DNA of 61,827 bases from Hymenobacter rigui (GCF_003944715.1 NZ_RWIT01000023.1:1-61827), one strand, 5' to 3'; shown: positions 26,296 through 35,309, counted from the first letter of the stretch. Notes: generated by a model not told the origin, from the letters alone. Numbers and translations are program-made.

Positions 26296-26350
26296 TACTA
26301 CGCCTGGCTCTTTCTCTGACTAACGAACCGTAGAATACAGAATCCTTCTC

Positions 26351-26707
26351 ATGACCAAGCAACTCGTACTTTCCGCCCTGGCCGTAGCCACTCTGGCCCT
26401 GAACGCCTGCAGCAGCGAACCATCGGACTGGCGTCCGGATAAAAAAGTATCGGTAGATACGGTAGAGCCCGGCAGCCGCTCCTCGGACAACTTCGACCAG
26501 CACACGGCGGAATCGGCCAGCCAGCACAAAGGGGGCGCTATTGAAGAGCCCATCAGCTCCGGCGTAACCCTGGACGAGCCCAACCAGACCAAGCGCACCA
26601 GCGCCGAAGAAGTCCGGACGGCTGACGCGGCAGATGCTGCTGAAACCAACAGCAAAGAGGCTATCCAGAGCGTGCGCAAAACGGACTCAACCAGCACCAA
26701 GAAGTAA
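26351..26707 (+). CDS. Hypothetical lipoprotein
   Basis: This is a 118-residue lipoprotein with lipobox LNAC (Cys18). The mature protein is hydrophilic, rich in Asp, Ser, Thr and Lys, and probably disordered. No family is recognised. It lies two bases before the next small lipoprotein gene, so the two are likely co-transcribed. Confidence 0.7.
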   Translation: MTKQLVLSALAVATLALNACSSEPSDWRPDKKVSVDTVEPGSRSSDNFDQHTAESASQHKGGAIEEPISSGVTLDEPNQTKRTSAEEVRTADAADAAETNSKEAIQSVRKTDSTSTKK

Positions 26708-26709
26708 GT

Positions 26710-26988
26710 ATGCTGATGCGTACCCTCTGGAAACGGGCCGCCCTGGTAGTGTGGCTGGCTCCGGCCATGTGCCTGATCAGTTGCGAATCCAAGCCGGCCA
26801 CGCAGGAAGCTGCCATCACTACGCCCGCGGCGGCTCCTGCTGATTCGGCCGCTACACCGGTCGTAAATGCTGCCTACCTCTGCCCCATGGGCTGCGAGGG
26901 TAGCGCCAGCAGTAAGCCCGGCAAATGCCCCGTGTGTGGTATGGACCTGGAGCCGAACCCGGCAGCGAAACCGGCCGCTCAGCTTTGA
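26710..26988 (+). CDS. Small lipoprotein with heavy-metal-binding domain
   Basis: This is a 92-residue lipoprotein with a lipobox-like CLISC. The C-terminal part is a compact metal-binding domain of the type found in copper and other metal efflux proteins (YLCPMGCEG, then KPGKCPVCGMDLEP), with four Cys and Met as likely ligands. Here it is a stand-alone periplasmic or surface module without an efflux pump nearby. The ZIP transporter downstream may be a functional neighbour, but this is inference. Confidence 0.8.
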   Translation: MLMRTLWKRAALVVWLAPAMCLISCESKPATQEAAITTPAAAPADSAATPVVNAAYLCPMGCEGSASSKPGKCPVCGMDLEPNPAAKPAAQL

Positions 26989-27053
26989 TTTGACCTCGCG
27001 GGGCTTCATCTTTGCAACATCATTGCAAGTATGGAGCCCCTATTTGCTTTCCT

Positions 27054-27093
27054 GAAACAGAAAAAGGGCGCTGTTGTGCCCTTTTTCTGTTTC
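27054..27093 (+). terminator. Terminator before the methyltransferase gene
   Basis: Arms gaaacagaaaaagggc (27054-27069) and gccctttttctgtttc (27078-27093) are perfect complements with A/T runs inside, so it can end transcripts of the small lipoprotein genes. Confidence 0.8.
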
Positions 27094-27109
27094 GTTGCAT
27101 TCCCCGCCT

Positions 27110-27850
27110 ATGCTTCCTGACGCCGCCGAATGGTTCAGTACCTGGTTCGATTCGCCGTATTATCACCGCCTTTACCAGAACCGTAACTACGCGGAAGCCC
27201 GGGAGTTTCTGAGCCGTTTGCTGGCTCATTTGCACCCTAAGCCAGCGGCTCATCTGCTGGATCTGGCCTGTGGAAAAGGCCGGCATTCCCGCTATTTGAG
27301 TGAGCAGGGTTTTGATGTGACAGGCGTTGATTTATCGGCCCGGAGTATTGCGGCCGCCCGGCAGTTTGCCCACGCGCAGCTGCACTTCCACGTGCATGAT
27401 ATGCGCGACCCGCTTCCGTACGGCCCTTTCGATTTCGTGCTGAATCTGTTCACCAGCTTTGGCTATTTCGAGCATGAAGCGGAGAATGTGGTGGCACTGC
27501 GTAACGCCGCTGCGGCGTTACGGCCGGGCGGTAAGCTGGTTATTGACTTTCTGAACACAGAACTGGCCATCGAAACGCTGGTGCCTTATGAAGCCAAGAC
27601 AGTAGATGATACTGAATTTCAGCTACACCGGCATTTTCACAACGATTTTATCGTGAAGGAAATCCGTTTCCGCGACGAGGCTGGCCAGGAGCAATACTTC
27701 GAGGAGCGGGTGCGGGCCCTCAGTCGGGAGCGGTTTGAAGAATACTTCCGCATGGCCGGGCTGCGGTTGGCTGAGGTGCTGGGCGACTACCAACTCGGCA
27801 GCTTCGACCCGGCCACCAGCCCCCGAATGATTTTTGTGTTAAAGAAGTGA
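27110..27850 (+). CDS. Class I SAM-dependent methyltransferase
   Basis: This 246-residue Rossmann-fold methyltransferase has the SAM-binding motif I HLLDLACGKGRHSRYLSEQG (about residues 45-64), motif II VTGVDLSARSIAAA and motif IV FDFVLNLFTSFGYF. The YWFDSPYYHRLYQNRNYAEA-like N-terminus (FDSPYYHRLYQNR) is common in a Bacteroidota group of unknown substrate. The ATG at 27110 was chosen because it follows the terminator and begins the conserved part. Confidence 0.88.
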   Translation: MLPDAAEWFSTWFDSPYYHRLYQNRNYAEAREFLSRLLAHLHPKPAAHLLDLACGKGRHSRYLSEQGFDVTGVDLSARSIAAARQFAHAQLHFHVHDMRDPLPYGPFDFVLNLFTSFGYFEHEAENVVALRNAAAALRPGGKLVIDFLNTELAIETLVPYEAKTVDDTEFQLHRHFHNDFIVKEIRFRDEAGQEQYFEERVRALSRERFEEYFRMAGLRLAEVLGDYQLGSFDPATSPRMIFVLKK

Positions 27851-27966
27851 AACGGTGAGCCGGTAACTGATAACAGGAATGCAAAGTGCCAGAGCTGTGG
27901 CTGACGGCTTTGGGCTGTCCATTATCACTTACTGCCTCACCCGATTCTACACCATTACCTGTTGCT

Positions 27967-28698
27967 ATGTGGTTTGCTGTTGCTGGCTTATTTCTGACGG
28001 TGCTGGGGGCTGGTTGGCTTACCCGCCTGCTGCCCACGGCCCGCACTACCTGGATGAAGCCGCTGCTGGCTTTCAGCGGGGCCTACCTGTTCACGCTGAC
28101 CGTCACCCACCTGCTCCCGGAGGCCCTGCAGATGCGGCCGGGGCACGAGGTGGGATACTTTGTGCTGGCAGGTTTTTTCGGGCAGATGCTGTTGGAGGTG
28201 TTTTCGCAGGGCGTGGAGCACGGGCATGTACACCACCACACCGAGCATGCCGGGCGGGTACCGTTTCTGCTGCTGTTCTCCCTGGTGCTGCACTCATTTC
28301 TGGAAGGCAGCATTCTGGTTAAAACCCCGGAGGCCGGCGACGTAAGCCAGAATTTCTACGCTATTCTGGCGGGGGTAGCATTGCACCACATTCCGGCCGC
28401 TTTTGCCCTGATGGCCGCTTTACTGCTGCGTCTGGGCTCATTCCGGCGGGCCGTGCCCTACCTGCTGCTGTTCGCGGTGGCGGGGCCGGCGGGCATTGTG
28501 GTCAGCAATTTTGTGGTGCTGGAGCAGCTTCTGACCGGTGGTTTCTACGCGGCTCTGCTGGGGTTGGTAGCCGGCAACTTTCTGCACGTTTCCACCACCA
28601 TCCTTTTCGAAACCAGCCCCGACCACAGCCTGAACGTGCGCAAGCTGGTGGCCACGCTGGCGGGGCTGCTGCTGGCCCTGGCCGTGGATCTGGTGTAA
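27967..28698 (+). CDS. ZIP family metal transporter
   Basis: This 243-residue protein has about eight membrane helices. The metal-path helices hold His residues typical of ZIP proteins: LVLHSFLEGSIL (helix IV) and GVALHHIPAAFALM (helix V). A His-rich cytosolic loop (EHGHVHHHTEHAG) lies between helices III and IV. It likely imports zinc or a similar divalent metal. The ATG at 27967 starts right at the first helix; an in-frame GTG 27 codons upstream is less likely. Confidence 0.88.
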   Translation: MWFAVAGLFLTVLGAGWLTRLLPTARTTWMKPLLAFSGAYLFTLTVTHLLPEALQMRPGHEVGYFVLAGFFGQMLLEVFSQGVEHGHVHHHTEHAGRVPFLLLFSLVLHSFLEGSILVKTPEAGDVSQNFYAILAGVALHHIPAAFALMAALLLRLGSFRRAVPYLLLFAVAGPAGIVVSNFVVLEQLLTGGFYAALLGLVAGNFLHVSTTILFETSPDHSLNVRKLVATLAGLLLALAVDLV

Positions 28699-28701
28699 TA
28701 C

Positions 28702-29778
28702 TTACGGCTTAGGCAGACTCGCCAACGCCTTTTCCAGCTGCTCCACATCGGAGGTGCGCTCCACCACCACGCCCTGCGGATTCAGCAGCAGGTAGGTAGG
28801 AAACGCCGAAATATTGTACGTGGTAAGCACGGGGCTTTCGTCGCCGGCCAACTCCGAAAGCTGAGTCCAGCCGGCGTGGTGTTTCCGGATGGCCTGGAGC
28901 CAGAGCTGCTTATCCTGGGCACTTTCGGCGGCTATTCCCACAAAGGCTACCTGCGGCCCGTACTGCTGGTGCAGGGCGCTGAGCTGGGGTATCACCCGGA
29001 TGCAGGGTCCGCACCAGTGCCCCCAGAAATCAAGCACCACGTAGCGGCCCCGAAAACTGGCCAGGGAGGTGGCCACACCGGCGGTGTCCGGCATGGTGAA
29101 GTCAGCTGCCACCTTGCCTACCACCGGCATATTGCGCAGAATGGTAAGCCGTTGGGCAATTGCCCGGCCCTGCACGGAGGTCTGCCGGGCTTTGGGCATG
29201 CGGGCCAGAAGGCGGCCGTAGGCTTCCGCCTGCGTATCATCGTAGTGGGTCTGCCACAATAGAATATCGGTGCTGGCCTGAGAAGAGAGGTGCTGCTCCA
29301 CAAACTGCAGCGACTCGCGCACCCGTTGCTGCCGCAGCGGTAGTGTGGATTCTTTCGCGGCCATGGCCTTTCGCACGTTGGCGTAATAGGGCCACTCAAT
29401 CTGTCGGCGGTACTTCGTGAGCACCTCGTTGCTGGGCGTGCCGGTAAACGTGAGCTGGTAGGGGGCGCTGATGGAGCCGCTCACCTGCACCTTGCCGGGC
29501 TCATACCAGAACGACGTCCATTGGCTGCGGTCAATAATCAGGTCGATGGTACCGTCGTCGGAGGGGTGAGCGGTGTAGCGGAACTGGTCGTGGGTGGCGC
29601 GGACAGTATCAGTGTGCTCCTGGCCGTGGTAGCGGTATTGAAAAAGAATAGGCTGCCTGCCAATGCCTTTAATGGTGCCTGTCAACTGACAGGAGGGTAT
29701 GGCCGGAGCCGTGGTTGCTGAGGAAGCAAGCGTAGTTGCCAGATAGCCGGCCATTACCAGAAAGCTGGTATAAAGCAT
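28702..29778 (-). CDS. TlpA-like thiol-disulfide protein with DUF4369-type N-domain
   Basis: This 358-residue secreted protein has a signal peptide, an N-terminal beta domain of the DUF4369 type (GTIKGIGRQPILFQYRYHGQ) and a C-terminal thioredoxin fold. The active site is FWGHWCGPCIRVIPQLSAL (about residue 248), with the redox CxxC intact, and the cis-Pro loop is NISAFPTYLLL. Such proteins reduce disulfides in the periplasm. It converges with the ZIP gene, with only three bases between the stops. Confidence 0.88.
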   Translation of the reverse strand: MLYTSFLVMAGYLATTLASSATTAPAIPSCQLTGTIKGIGRQPILFQYRYHGQEHTDTVRATHDQFRYTAHPSDDGTIDLIIDRSQWTSFWYEPGKVQVSGSISAPYQLTFTGTPSNEVLTKYRRQIEWPYYANVRKAMAAKESTLPLRQQRVRESLQFVEQHLSSQASTDILLWQTHYDDTQAEAYGRLLARMPKARQTSVQGRAIAQRLTILRNMPVVGKVAADFTMPDTAGVATSLASFRGRYVVLDFWGHWCGPCIRVIPQLSALHQQYGPQVAFVGIAAESAQDKQLWLQAIRKHHAGWTQLSELAGDESPVLTTYNISAFPTYLLLNPQGVVVERTSDVEQLEKALASLPKP

Positions 29779-29852
29779 AGGGAATGAGAGAAGAGTAATG
29801 AAAAATCAGATGCAATACGGTAAGCGGATCAGATAGAAGCGGATGGCCAAAC

Positions 29853-29898
29853 TACAAAAAAAGCGGCCTGCTCAATTGAGCAGGCCGCTTTTTTTGTA
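29853..29898. terminator. Perfect 46-base palindrome after ompA-like gene
   Basis: The sequence 29853-29898 is its own exact reverse complement, with no loop (centre ctcaattgag) and runs of seven A and seven T at the outer sides. It follows the stop of the OmpA gene and works as a terminator on either strand. Confidence 0.9.
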
Positions 29899-29914
29899 CG
29901 AACTCTGGAATTAG

Positions 29915-31498
29915 TTATTTCCGGCGTACGGGTGCCTTACGAACCGGTGCTTTTTTCACTGGGGCCTTTTTTACGGGCGCAGCTTTCACCGGAGCAGCCG
30001 GAATTTCGGGAGCCGGACCGTACTTGGTTTCGGCGGGGTTCGGGTCGCCGGGCAGGTACACGTCAAACTCTACGCGGCGGTTGAGGGCGCGGCCCGCCTC
30101 GGTAGCATTGGTGGCAATGGGCTTGGTTTCGCCGTAGCCATGCGACACGATACGGTCTTCGGGAATGCCTTTGCGCAGCATGTACGCACGGGCCGAAGCA
30201 GCACGCTCATCCGACAGACGCAGGTTGTAGGCATCATCACCCTTATTATCGGCGTGGGCCGAAATACCGAGGAAGTAATCCGGGTAATCGTTCAGGATTT
30301 TCACCAAGCCATCGAGGGTCGGGAACGAAATGGGCTTCAGCGTAGCCTTATCGAACTCAAACTGGATGTACTTGGTAGCTTCCTGCAGGCGCTTCTTCTC
30401 CTCAACTTTCATCTCGGGGCAGCCTTTGTTCGAGGCCGGACCGGGACGGTTGGGGCAGCGGTCCTGATAGTCGGGCACACCGTCACCGTCTTTGTCGAGG
30501 GGGCAGCCGTTGGCATCTACCGAAACACCGCCGGGGGTATTGGGGCACTTGTCGTTCTGGTCAATTACACCGTCGTTATCCGAATCGGGGCAGCCTTGCA
30601 GTTCGGCTTTACCGGGGGTGTCGGGGCATTTGTCGTCGCCGTCACGCACACCGTCGCCGTCCCGGTCAGGGCAGCCTTCCAGCGTAGCCAGGCCCTTCTC
30701 GGTGGGGCATTTATCCTGGTAATCCGGCACGCCGTCACCGTCGCCATCGAGGGGGCAGCCGTTCATGTCCACGGCTACACCGGCCGGGGTGCCGGGGCAT
30801 TTGTCTTTTTTATCAGAAACGCCGTCGTTGTCTTCGTCCTTGGCTTTGCCCAGGGCTACGTTCAGGCCCACGGTATGCTGCAGGAACCGGTCGTCAAACT
30901 TGTCACCATCGCGCACCGGCTCACCATCCAGGTTGGCGTTGAGCGGAATGTGCTGTCCGGTCTGCACGAACAGGGTTACGGCGTCGCCCAGGCGGAAGTC
31001 GATACCAGCCGCGCCAAACAGGTCGAAGTAGCTCTTATCCTCATCGGTGCGCAGGGACTGGCCATTGCGGTTGATAGTGCCCTCGCGGCTGGTGTAGGTC
31101 CAGCCCGGCGCGGCCAGCAGATAGGGCCGAATGGGTGAGTCGTCGTTGAAGAGCTTGAATTTCAGGCCCAGGTTCACGTTCACCACGTTGGTGGCGAAGT
31201 TGCTGCCGAAGTAGGGGGCGCTGTTGGGAGCCGTCTTCTTGAACTCTACGTAGTTGCCGCTCAGCTGCAGATCCAGCCCTTTAGTGAGGTACTGGCTGAA
31301 GGTGATACCCGGCGCGTACTTGTTTTCGCCCCATTTCCAGAAGTCGGAACCGAAGCTGCCCTTGTACTGCATGGCGCTTACGTTCAGGCCAATAGCCGTT
31401 TTGCGGTCAGCTGTCTGGGCGTTGGTAAGGTGGGGCGCTAAGGCACAGGCCGAGAGGCCCAACATCAGCACCTTCGGGAGAGGAATGCGTGGAGGCAT
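29915..31498 (-). CDS. OmpA family protein with thrombospondin type 3 repeats
   Basis: This 527-residue protein has a signal peptide, an N-terminal outer-membrane beta barrel (about residues 25-215) and then calcium-binding-type repeats of about 35 residues with Asp-rich turns (DNDGVSDKKDKCPGTPAG; DGDGVPDYQDKCP). An OmpA-like peptidoglycan-binding domain follows (ISAHADNKGDDAYNLRLSDE, about residue 410). The tail is basic and repetitive (KKAPVKKAPVRKAPVRR). It probably ties the outer membrane to peptidoglycan. The gene is monocistronic on the minus strand. Confidence 0.92.
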   Translation of the reverse strand: MPPRIPLPKVLMLGLSACALAPHLTNAQTADRKTAIGLNVSAMQYKGSFGSDFWKWGENKYAPGITFSQYLTKGLDLQLSGNYVEFKKTAPNSAPYFGSNFATNVVNVNLGLKFKLFNDDSPIRPYLLAAPGWTYTSREGTINRNGQSLRTDEDKSYFDLFGAAGIDFRLGDAVTLFVQTGQHIPLNANLDGEPVRDGDKFDDRFLQHTVGLNVALGKAKDEDNDGVSDKKDKCPGTPAGVAVDMNGCPLDGDGDGVPDYQDKCPTEKGLATLEGCPDRDGDGVRDGDDKCPDTPGKAELQGCPDSDNDGVIDQNDKCPNTPGGVSVDANGCPLDKDGDGVPDYQDRCPNRPGPASNKGCPEMKVEEKKRLQEATKYIQFEFDKATLKPISFPTLDGLVKILNDYPDYFLGISAHADNKGDDAYNLRLSDERAASARAYMLRKGIPEDRIVSHGYGETKPIATNATEAGRALNRRVEFDVYLPGDPNPAETKYGPAPEIPAAPVKAAPVKKAPVKKAPVRKAPVRRK

Positions 31499-31644
31499 AT
31501 ACAGGTGAAAAAGGTGGCTTTAAGGAAAAGAGTCCGCCGAGCGGAATGGGCTTTTATACCTCAACTATCGAGAAAGGTTGTGCTTGTTATCCAACTCCAC
31601 CTTTGCAGGATGCAGAGTTCTGTATCCTTAGCCTGCTGCCCGAG

Positions 31645-31977
31645 CTACCGTCCGGTTATGTCCAGCAATGGGCCGGAACCGCTCAAAAACACCTCCAATT
31701 GCCGTACCCGGGCCCGTTGCTGACGCAGCTCCTGCTGCAACTGCTCCAGGCGCTGGCGCATGGCCAGCACCACTTCCAGGCTGTCCTTGCTCAGACCCAG
31801 GTCGTGGTAGAGGCGGGACAGGCGGGCTACGTGCAGAGGTTCTTCTCGCAGGGCATTGGGCGTATCCGGTGCGGCCTGCAGCAGGCCCAGCTCCACAAAC
31901 TCCCGCACATCTGCCTCGTTGAGGCCATACTGAGCGGCACACTCATGAAAAGTGATGGTGATGATGTGCGTTTCCAT
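31645..31977 (-). CDS. cbpM: CbpM-type chaperone modulator (MerR-like)
   Basis: This 110-residue protein has a MerR-like helix-turn-helix (FHECAAQYGLNEADVREFVE) and a C-terminal coiled coil (RLEQLQQELRQQRARVRQLE). CbpM proteins bind the J-domain of CbpA and restrain it. The gene lies just downstream of the cbpA-like gene on the same strand, as in enterobacteria, which is the main support for the name. Confidence 0.85.
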   Translation of the reverse strand: METHIITITFHECAAQYGLNEADVREFVELGLLQAAPDTPNALREEPLHVARLSRLYHDLGLSKDSLEVVLAMRQRLEQLQQELRQQRARVRQLEVFLSGSGPLLDITGR

Positions 31978-32106
31978 TGTGTTGAAAAGAAGGCTGAATA
32001 AACAGGTAAATAGTAGGGCGTCTGAATGATTGAATTATGATAAAAGGGTTGGGCTAACCGGTTGAGTCCGCTTTCTGCTCACGCTCCCTTTTTTATGTTC
32101 CCTCAC

Positions 32107-33030
32107 TTACTTCCGCAAATCGGCCAGTTGCCGGAACAGGGTTTTTTCCTGCTCCGTGAGGCCAGTTGGCAACGTGAGGCTCAGGCGCAGGTACAGGTCG
32201 CCGAACTGGCCTGCCTGCCGGTACACCGGAAACCCTTTGCCGCGTAGCCGCAGCCGGGTACCATTCTGGGTTTCGGGCTTGATGTTGATTTTTACGGGGC
32301 CGGAAAGGGTTTCCACGGTTTGTTCGCCACCCAGCAAAGCTGTGTACAGGTTTACCGGCACGTCCATTGTCAGGTCGTTGCCGGTGCGCGAAAAGCGGGC
32401 ATCGGGCCGAATGCGGAGCGTGATGTACAGGGAGCCACTGGGCCCACCGTTACGGCCGGGGCCGCCCTGGTCGCGCAGCCGGATAACCTGCCCGTCCTCT
32501 ACGCCCGGCTGAATGGTAATGCGCAGGTTTTTGCCGTTTACGGTGAGCGTGCGCGGGCCGCCGTGGTAGGCATCTTCCAGCGTCAGCTCCAGCTCGGCCT
32601 GATAATCCTGTCCGGCGCGGGGCCGACTGCCGCCGCCCCCTCCACCGCCCATGCCGCCGAACATAGAGCTGAAAAAATCCGAAAAATCAGCACCGCCAAA
32701 CGGGTCGTCGGTGCCGCCACCAAAGCCACCACCCTGCGCGTACTGGCTCCAGTCGAAGCCCCCGCCGGCCTGCTGGCCACCCCGGCCGCCGCCTGCCTGC
32801 TGGTAACGCTGCCAGTCGGCTCCCAGCTGGTCGTACTTCTGGCGTTTCTCGTCGTCGCTGAGCACCTCATTGGCCTCATTGATTTCCTTGAACTTGCGCT
32901 CCGCCTCCGCGTCGTTGGGGTTTACATCGGGGTGGTATTGCCGGGCCAGTTTGCGGTAGGCCTTCTTGATCTGGTCCTTGCTGGCCGTTTTCTCAACACC
33001 CAGCGTTTTGTAATAGTCTTTGTAATCCAC
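32107..33030 (-). CDS. cbpA: CbpA-like J-domain co-chaperone
   Basis: This is a 307-residue DnaJ-type co-chaperone. The J-domain spans residues 1-70 with the HPD motif (LARQYHPDVNPND). A Gly/Gln-rich linker (about 75-135) follows, then the DnaJ C-terminal substrate-binding domains without a zinc finger (about 140-300; NLRITIQPGVEDGQVIRLRD). The missing zinc finger marks a CbpA rather than a DnaJ type. It stimulates Hsp70 and pairs with the CbpM-type gene downstream. Confidence 0.93.
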   Translation of the reverse strand: MDYKDYYKTLGVEKTASKDQIKKAYRKLARQYHPDVNPNDAEAERKFKEINEANEVLSDDEKRQKYDQLGADWQRYQQAGGGRGGQQAGGGFDWSQYAQGGGFGGGTDDPFGGADFSDFFSSMFGGMGGGGGGGSRPRAGQDYQAELELTLEDAYHGGPRTLTVNGKNLRITIQPGVEDGQVIRLRDQGGPGRNGGPSGSLYITLRIRPDARFSRTGNDLTMDVPVNLYTALLGGEQTVETLSGPVKINIKPETQNGTRLRLRGKGFPVYRQAGQFGDLYLRLSLTLPTGLTEQEKTLFRQLADLRK

Positions 33031-33239
33031 GGAGAGTTATCTGGAGAGAGAACAGAAGGAGAGAGGTGCGGGTGAAAACGGCTAAAAAAAGCCGCCACGC
33101 CGACTATTTTGAAACGAAATCAATGGGCAAGGGGTTACCGGCCCAACTAAGTAGCCAAACCGGCAACAGTTGCGTAGTTTAGAAGGCGCCGCCGGGCGTT
33201 TTATTCTCCAACCCCTTTCATTCCCACAATCCCACTCGT

Positions 33240-33653
33240 ATGAAATGGTATCCTACTCTCTCCGCCGCGCTCCTGCTTACGGGGCTGGCTACTCTCACGG
33301 CTGAAGCGCAAACAACCGCGCCGCCGCGTCGTTCGGTTCAGCCCCGGCCCCGGGCTGCGGCGCCCGTTGGCATGACGATGAAGGACGGTTTTGTGGTGAA
33401 GGACGGTAAGGTGATGGTGACGCGCGACGCGCACACCGAAACGCTGGCCACGGAAACCAGCGTAGTAAACGGCACCAAAATCAGCCCAGCCGGCGTGGTT
33501 ACCATGCCCGATGGCACTTCCACTACCCTTAAGGAAGGCGACTATATGTCCCTGACCGGCCGCCTCACTACTATGGCCATGAAAGCCGAGCAGGATAGCC
33601 TGATGGCCCTGGCCAAAAATGGTAAGGGTAAAATGAAAATGAAAAAGAAATAA
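33240..33653 (+). CDS. Secreted protein with DUF6799-like repeats
   Basis: This 137-residue protein has a signal peptide cut near ATLTAEA and a beta-rich core with two similar units (GFVVKDGKVMVTRDAHTE and TKISPAGVVTMPDGTSTTLK). The C-terminus is a Lys/Met tail (KGKMKMKKK). It resembles DUF6799 proteins of Bacteroidota, whose role is unknown. Confidence 0.7.
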   Translation: MKWYPTLSAALLLTGLATLTAEAQTTAPPRRSVQPRPRAAAPVGMTMKDGFVVKDGKVMVTRDAHTETLATETSVVNGTKISPAGVVTMPDGTSTTLKEGDYMSLTGRLTTMAMKAEQDSLMALAKNGKGKMKMKKK

Positions 33654-33722
33654 GCAGTAAAATACCCTGCTGTACAGCCACATCGGCTGCTCTGGCGCAC
33701 CAGTCGGGGCAGTCGATGTGCG

Positions 33723-33920
33723 TTATCGGCGGGCCGTGTAGTCCTGGAAAATGAGCAGCACTTCGGCCTCGTCGCGGGCTTCTACTATCTCATCCATCAC
33801 AAACTGAATTTCAGCTTCGCTCCAGCCCTGGGTTTCGGCGGCTTTCACGAAGGCTCCCAGCTGGGTAAACCGGTCCGCCTCGGCGGGAAGGGTCCATTGT
33901 ACTTTCTTGCGGATACGCAT
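33723..33920 (-). CDS. Small hypothetical protein
   Basis: This 65-residue protein has no signal peptide. It is acidic in the second half (FVMDEIVEARDEAEVLLIFQ) and helical. The start at the ATG fits the local open frame, and it reads in the same direction as rlpA, 20 bases downstream. I cannot name a family. Its length and composition suggest a real but uncharacterised gene. Confidence 0.55.
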   Translation of the reverse strand: MRIRKKVQWTLPAEADRFTQLGAFVKAAETQGWSEAEIQFVMDEIVEARDEAEVLLIFQDYTARR

Positions 33921-33940
33921 CGGAGAAGGGAAAAAAGAAC

Positions 33941-34330
33941 TTAATGCGCCTTGCGCACCACCTTTAGCTGCACGGGGGCCACGCCGGCATCTACAATCCC
34001 AATCTTGCGGGCGGCCTTTTTCGACAGGTCGATGATGCGGCCTTTGGCGTGGGGGCCCCGGTCGGTAACGGTAACTTTCACAGAGCGGTGGTTGCGGGGG
34101 TTGGTCACGCGCACCACGGTTCCGAAGGGCAGTGTATTGTGGGCGGCAGTGCGTTTGCCGGGGCGGTAAATGGTGCCGCTGGCGGTTTCGCGGCCGTTGA
34201 ACTTATCGGCGTAGTAAGAGGCCTGTCCACTTTGGGTGAAAGTTCCGGTGCTACCGGCGCAGCTACTCAGCGCCTGCCCCGCAGCCAGTAGCAACAGTAC
34301 GCGCCCAACGGTGAAAACAGAAACAGGCAT
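33941..34330 (-). CDS. rlpA: RlpA-like septal ring lipoprotein
   Basis: This is a 129-residue lipoprotein with lipobox LSSC (Cys24). The double-psi beta-barrel domain covers almost the whole mature protein (GQASYYADKFNGRETASG; TVTDRGPHAKGRIIDLSKKA). It includes the conserved catalytic Asp region TDRGPH. There is no SPOR domain. RlpA proteins cut peptidoglycan strands lacking stem peptides; the lytic activity is family knowledge. It is nine bases from the GH25 lysozyme gene upstream on the same strand, so both probably belong to one wall-remodelling transcript. Confidence 0.9.
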   Translation of the reverse strand: MPVSVFTVGRVLLLLAAGQALSSCAGSTGTFTQSGQASYYADKFNGRETASGTIYRPGKRTAAHNTLPFGTVVRVTNPRNHRSVKVTVTDRGPHAKGRIIDLSKKAARKIGIVDAGVAPVQLKVVRKAH

Positions 34331-34339
34331 AGATAAAAG

Positions 34340-35176
34340 TTAGTTAGGAACCGCACCCCGGCCGCGTGCCGGAATACGCATGGCCAGCAACCGCTGAAAA
34401 TTTCCCTGGAATACGTTGAAATCCACGGTGCCCCGGATACCGGGGACGTAGGCCTCGTCGGAGTGCTGCCAGATAATCCATTTTTCGCGGGGGAGGCTGG
34501 GCTGACTTACCTCGTAGTGGGCCAGCCACAAGGGGTAATTATCGAAATGACCAGCCAAATGACGCTTGTAAAAACTGTAGTTGGAGTACAGAATGGGCCG
34601 CACCCCGTAGTGCCGCTCTACCAGCCGCAGCCAGGTGGCCACGCCGCGTCGCATCTGGGCCACATCATGGAATTCCGCGTGCTCTACATCCAGTACCGGG
34701 GGCAGGTCGCCGGGAGCCAGCGGCACGGTGCGCGTGAACAGGTTGGCCTGTTTGGTCGCATCGTAATTAGGCTGGAAATAATGGTAGGCACCCCGGTAAA
34801 TACCGGCCGCCCTGGCTCCCCGCCAATTGCGCTGGAACCGGTTGTCGCGGAGGGTAACGCCTTCCGTAGCTTTAATGAAAGCAAAGCGCACCCGATGATT
34901 CGCTACCAGCGGCCAGTCGATGCGCCCCTGGTAAGCCGAAACGTCAATGCCATGCACCGAATAGCCTTCCAGTAACGGGGTTTTCTCGTGGCCGGTAAGG
35001 TAGCGGCTGATGAGGGTGGCGTACACCCGGCGGGCGTAACGGTTTACCTGCCGCTGATGCCGGCCGTACCACACCAAACCGGCCATTAGCAGTAGCAGCA
35101 GTGCCAGCGGCAGCATCCGCCGCCAGTAGGGGCGGGGGGCAGCAGCAGAGCGACGGGTGCGGGCAGAAGCAGGCAT
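34340..35176 (-). CDS. Membrane-anchored GH25 lysozyme
   Basis: This 278-residue protein has a basic N-terminus and one membrane helix (LPLALLLLLMAGLVWYG). Residues about 70-275 form a GH25 muramidase domain: GIDVSAYQGRIDW (catalytic Asp), FAFIKATEGVTLRDNRFQ (Glu region), PPVLDVEHAEF and GTVDFNVFQGNF. GH25 enzymes cut the N-acetylmuramic acid bond of peptidoglycan. The ATG at 35176 was chosen over the longer frame because it starts 18 bases after a -7 element and places the helix near the start. Confidence 0.9.
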   Translation of the reverse strand: MPASARTRRSAAAPRPYWRRMLPLALLLLLMAGLVWYGRHQRQVNRYARRVYATLISRYLTGHEKTPLLEGYSVHGIDVSAYQGRIDWPLVANHRVRFAFIKATEGVTLRDNRFQRNWRGARAAGIYRGAYHYFQPNYDATKQANLFTRTVPLAPGDLPPVLDVEHAEFHDVAQMRRGVATWLRLVERHYGVRPILYSNYSFYKRHLAGHFDNYPLWLAHYEVSQPSLPREKWIIWQHSDEAYVPGIRGTVDFNVFQGNFQRLLAMRIPARGRGAVPN

Positions 35177-35194
35177 ACGCAGGGCGGTAGTTGC

Positions 35195-35202
35195 CAAAGG
35201 TA
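35195..35202 (-). promoter_or_regulatory. -7 element of the GH25-rlpA transcript
   Basis: The minus-strand sequence TACCTTTG is an exact consensus match, 18 bases before the GH25 start, giving a leader of about 12 bases. Confidence 0.55.
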
Positions 35203-35309
35203 ACGTAACAAGGCGCTTTTCTGGTGCCCCAACCGCCCGAAAAGGCGGCAGGTTTCCACTGGAAGCCCCGGCCTTTTTTGCACTTTTGCAGCTGTATTTC
35301 CTTCTACTT

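Noticed and set aside
27030..27119. Short frame starting ATG after a TTTG-containing sequence, ending inside the methyltransferase start region
   Set aside because: Its codons are mostly the two arms of the terminator at 27054-27093, so it is explained as non-coding.
29915..31498. Tandem nucleotide repeats as a CRISPR-like array within 30430-30830
   Set aside because: The periodicity comes from the protein's calcium-binding-type repeats inside an intact reading frame; there are no unique spacers.
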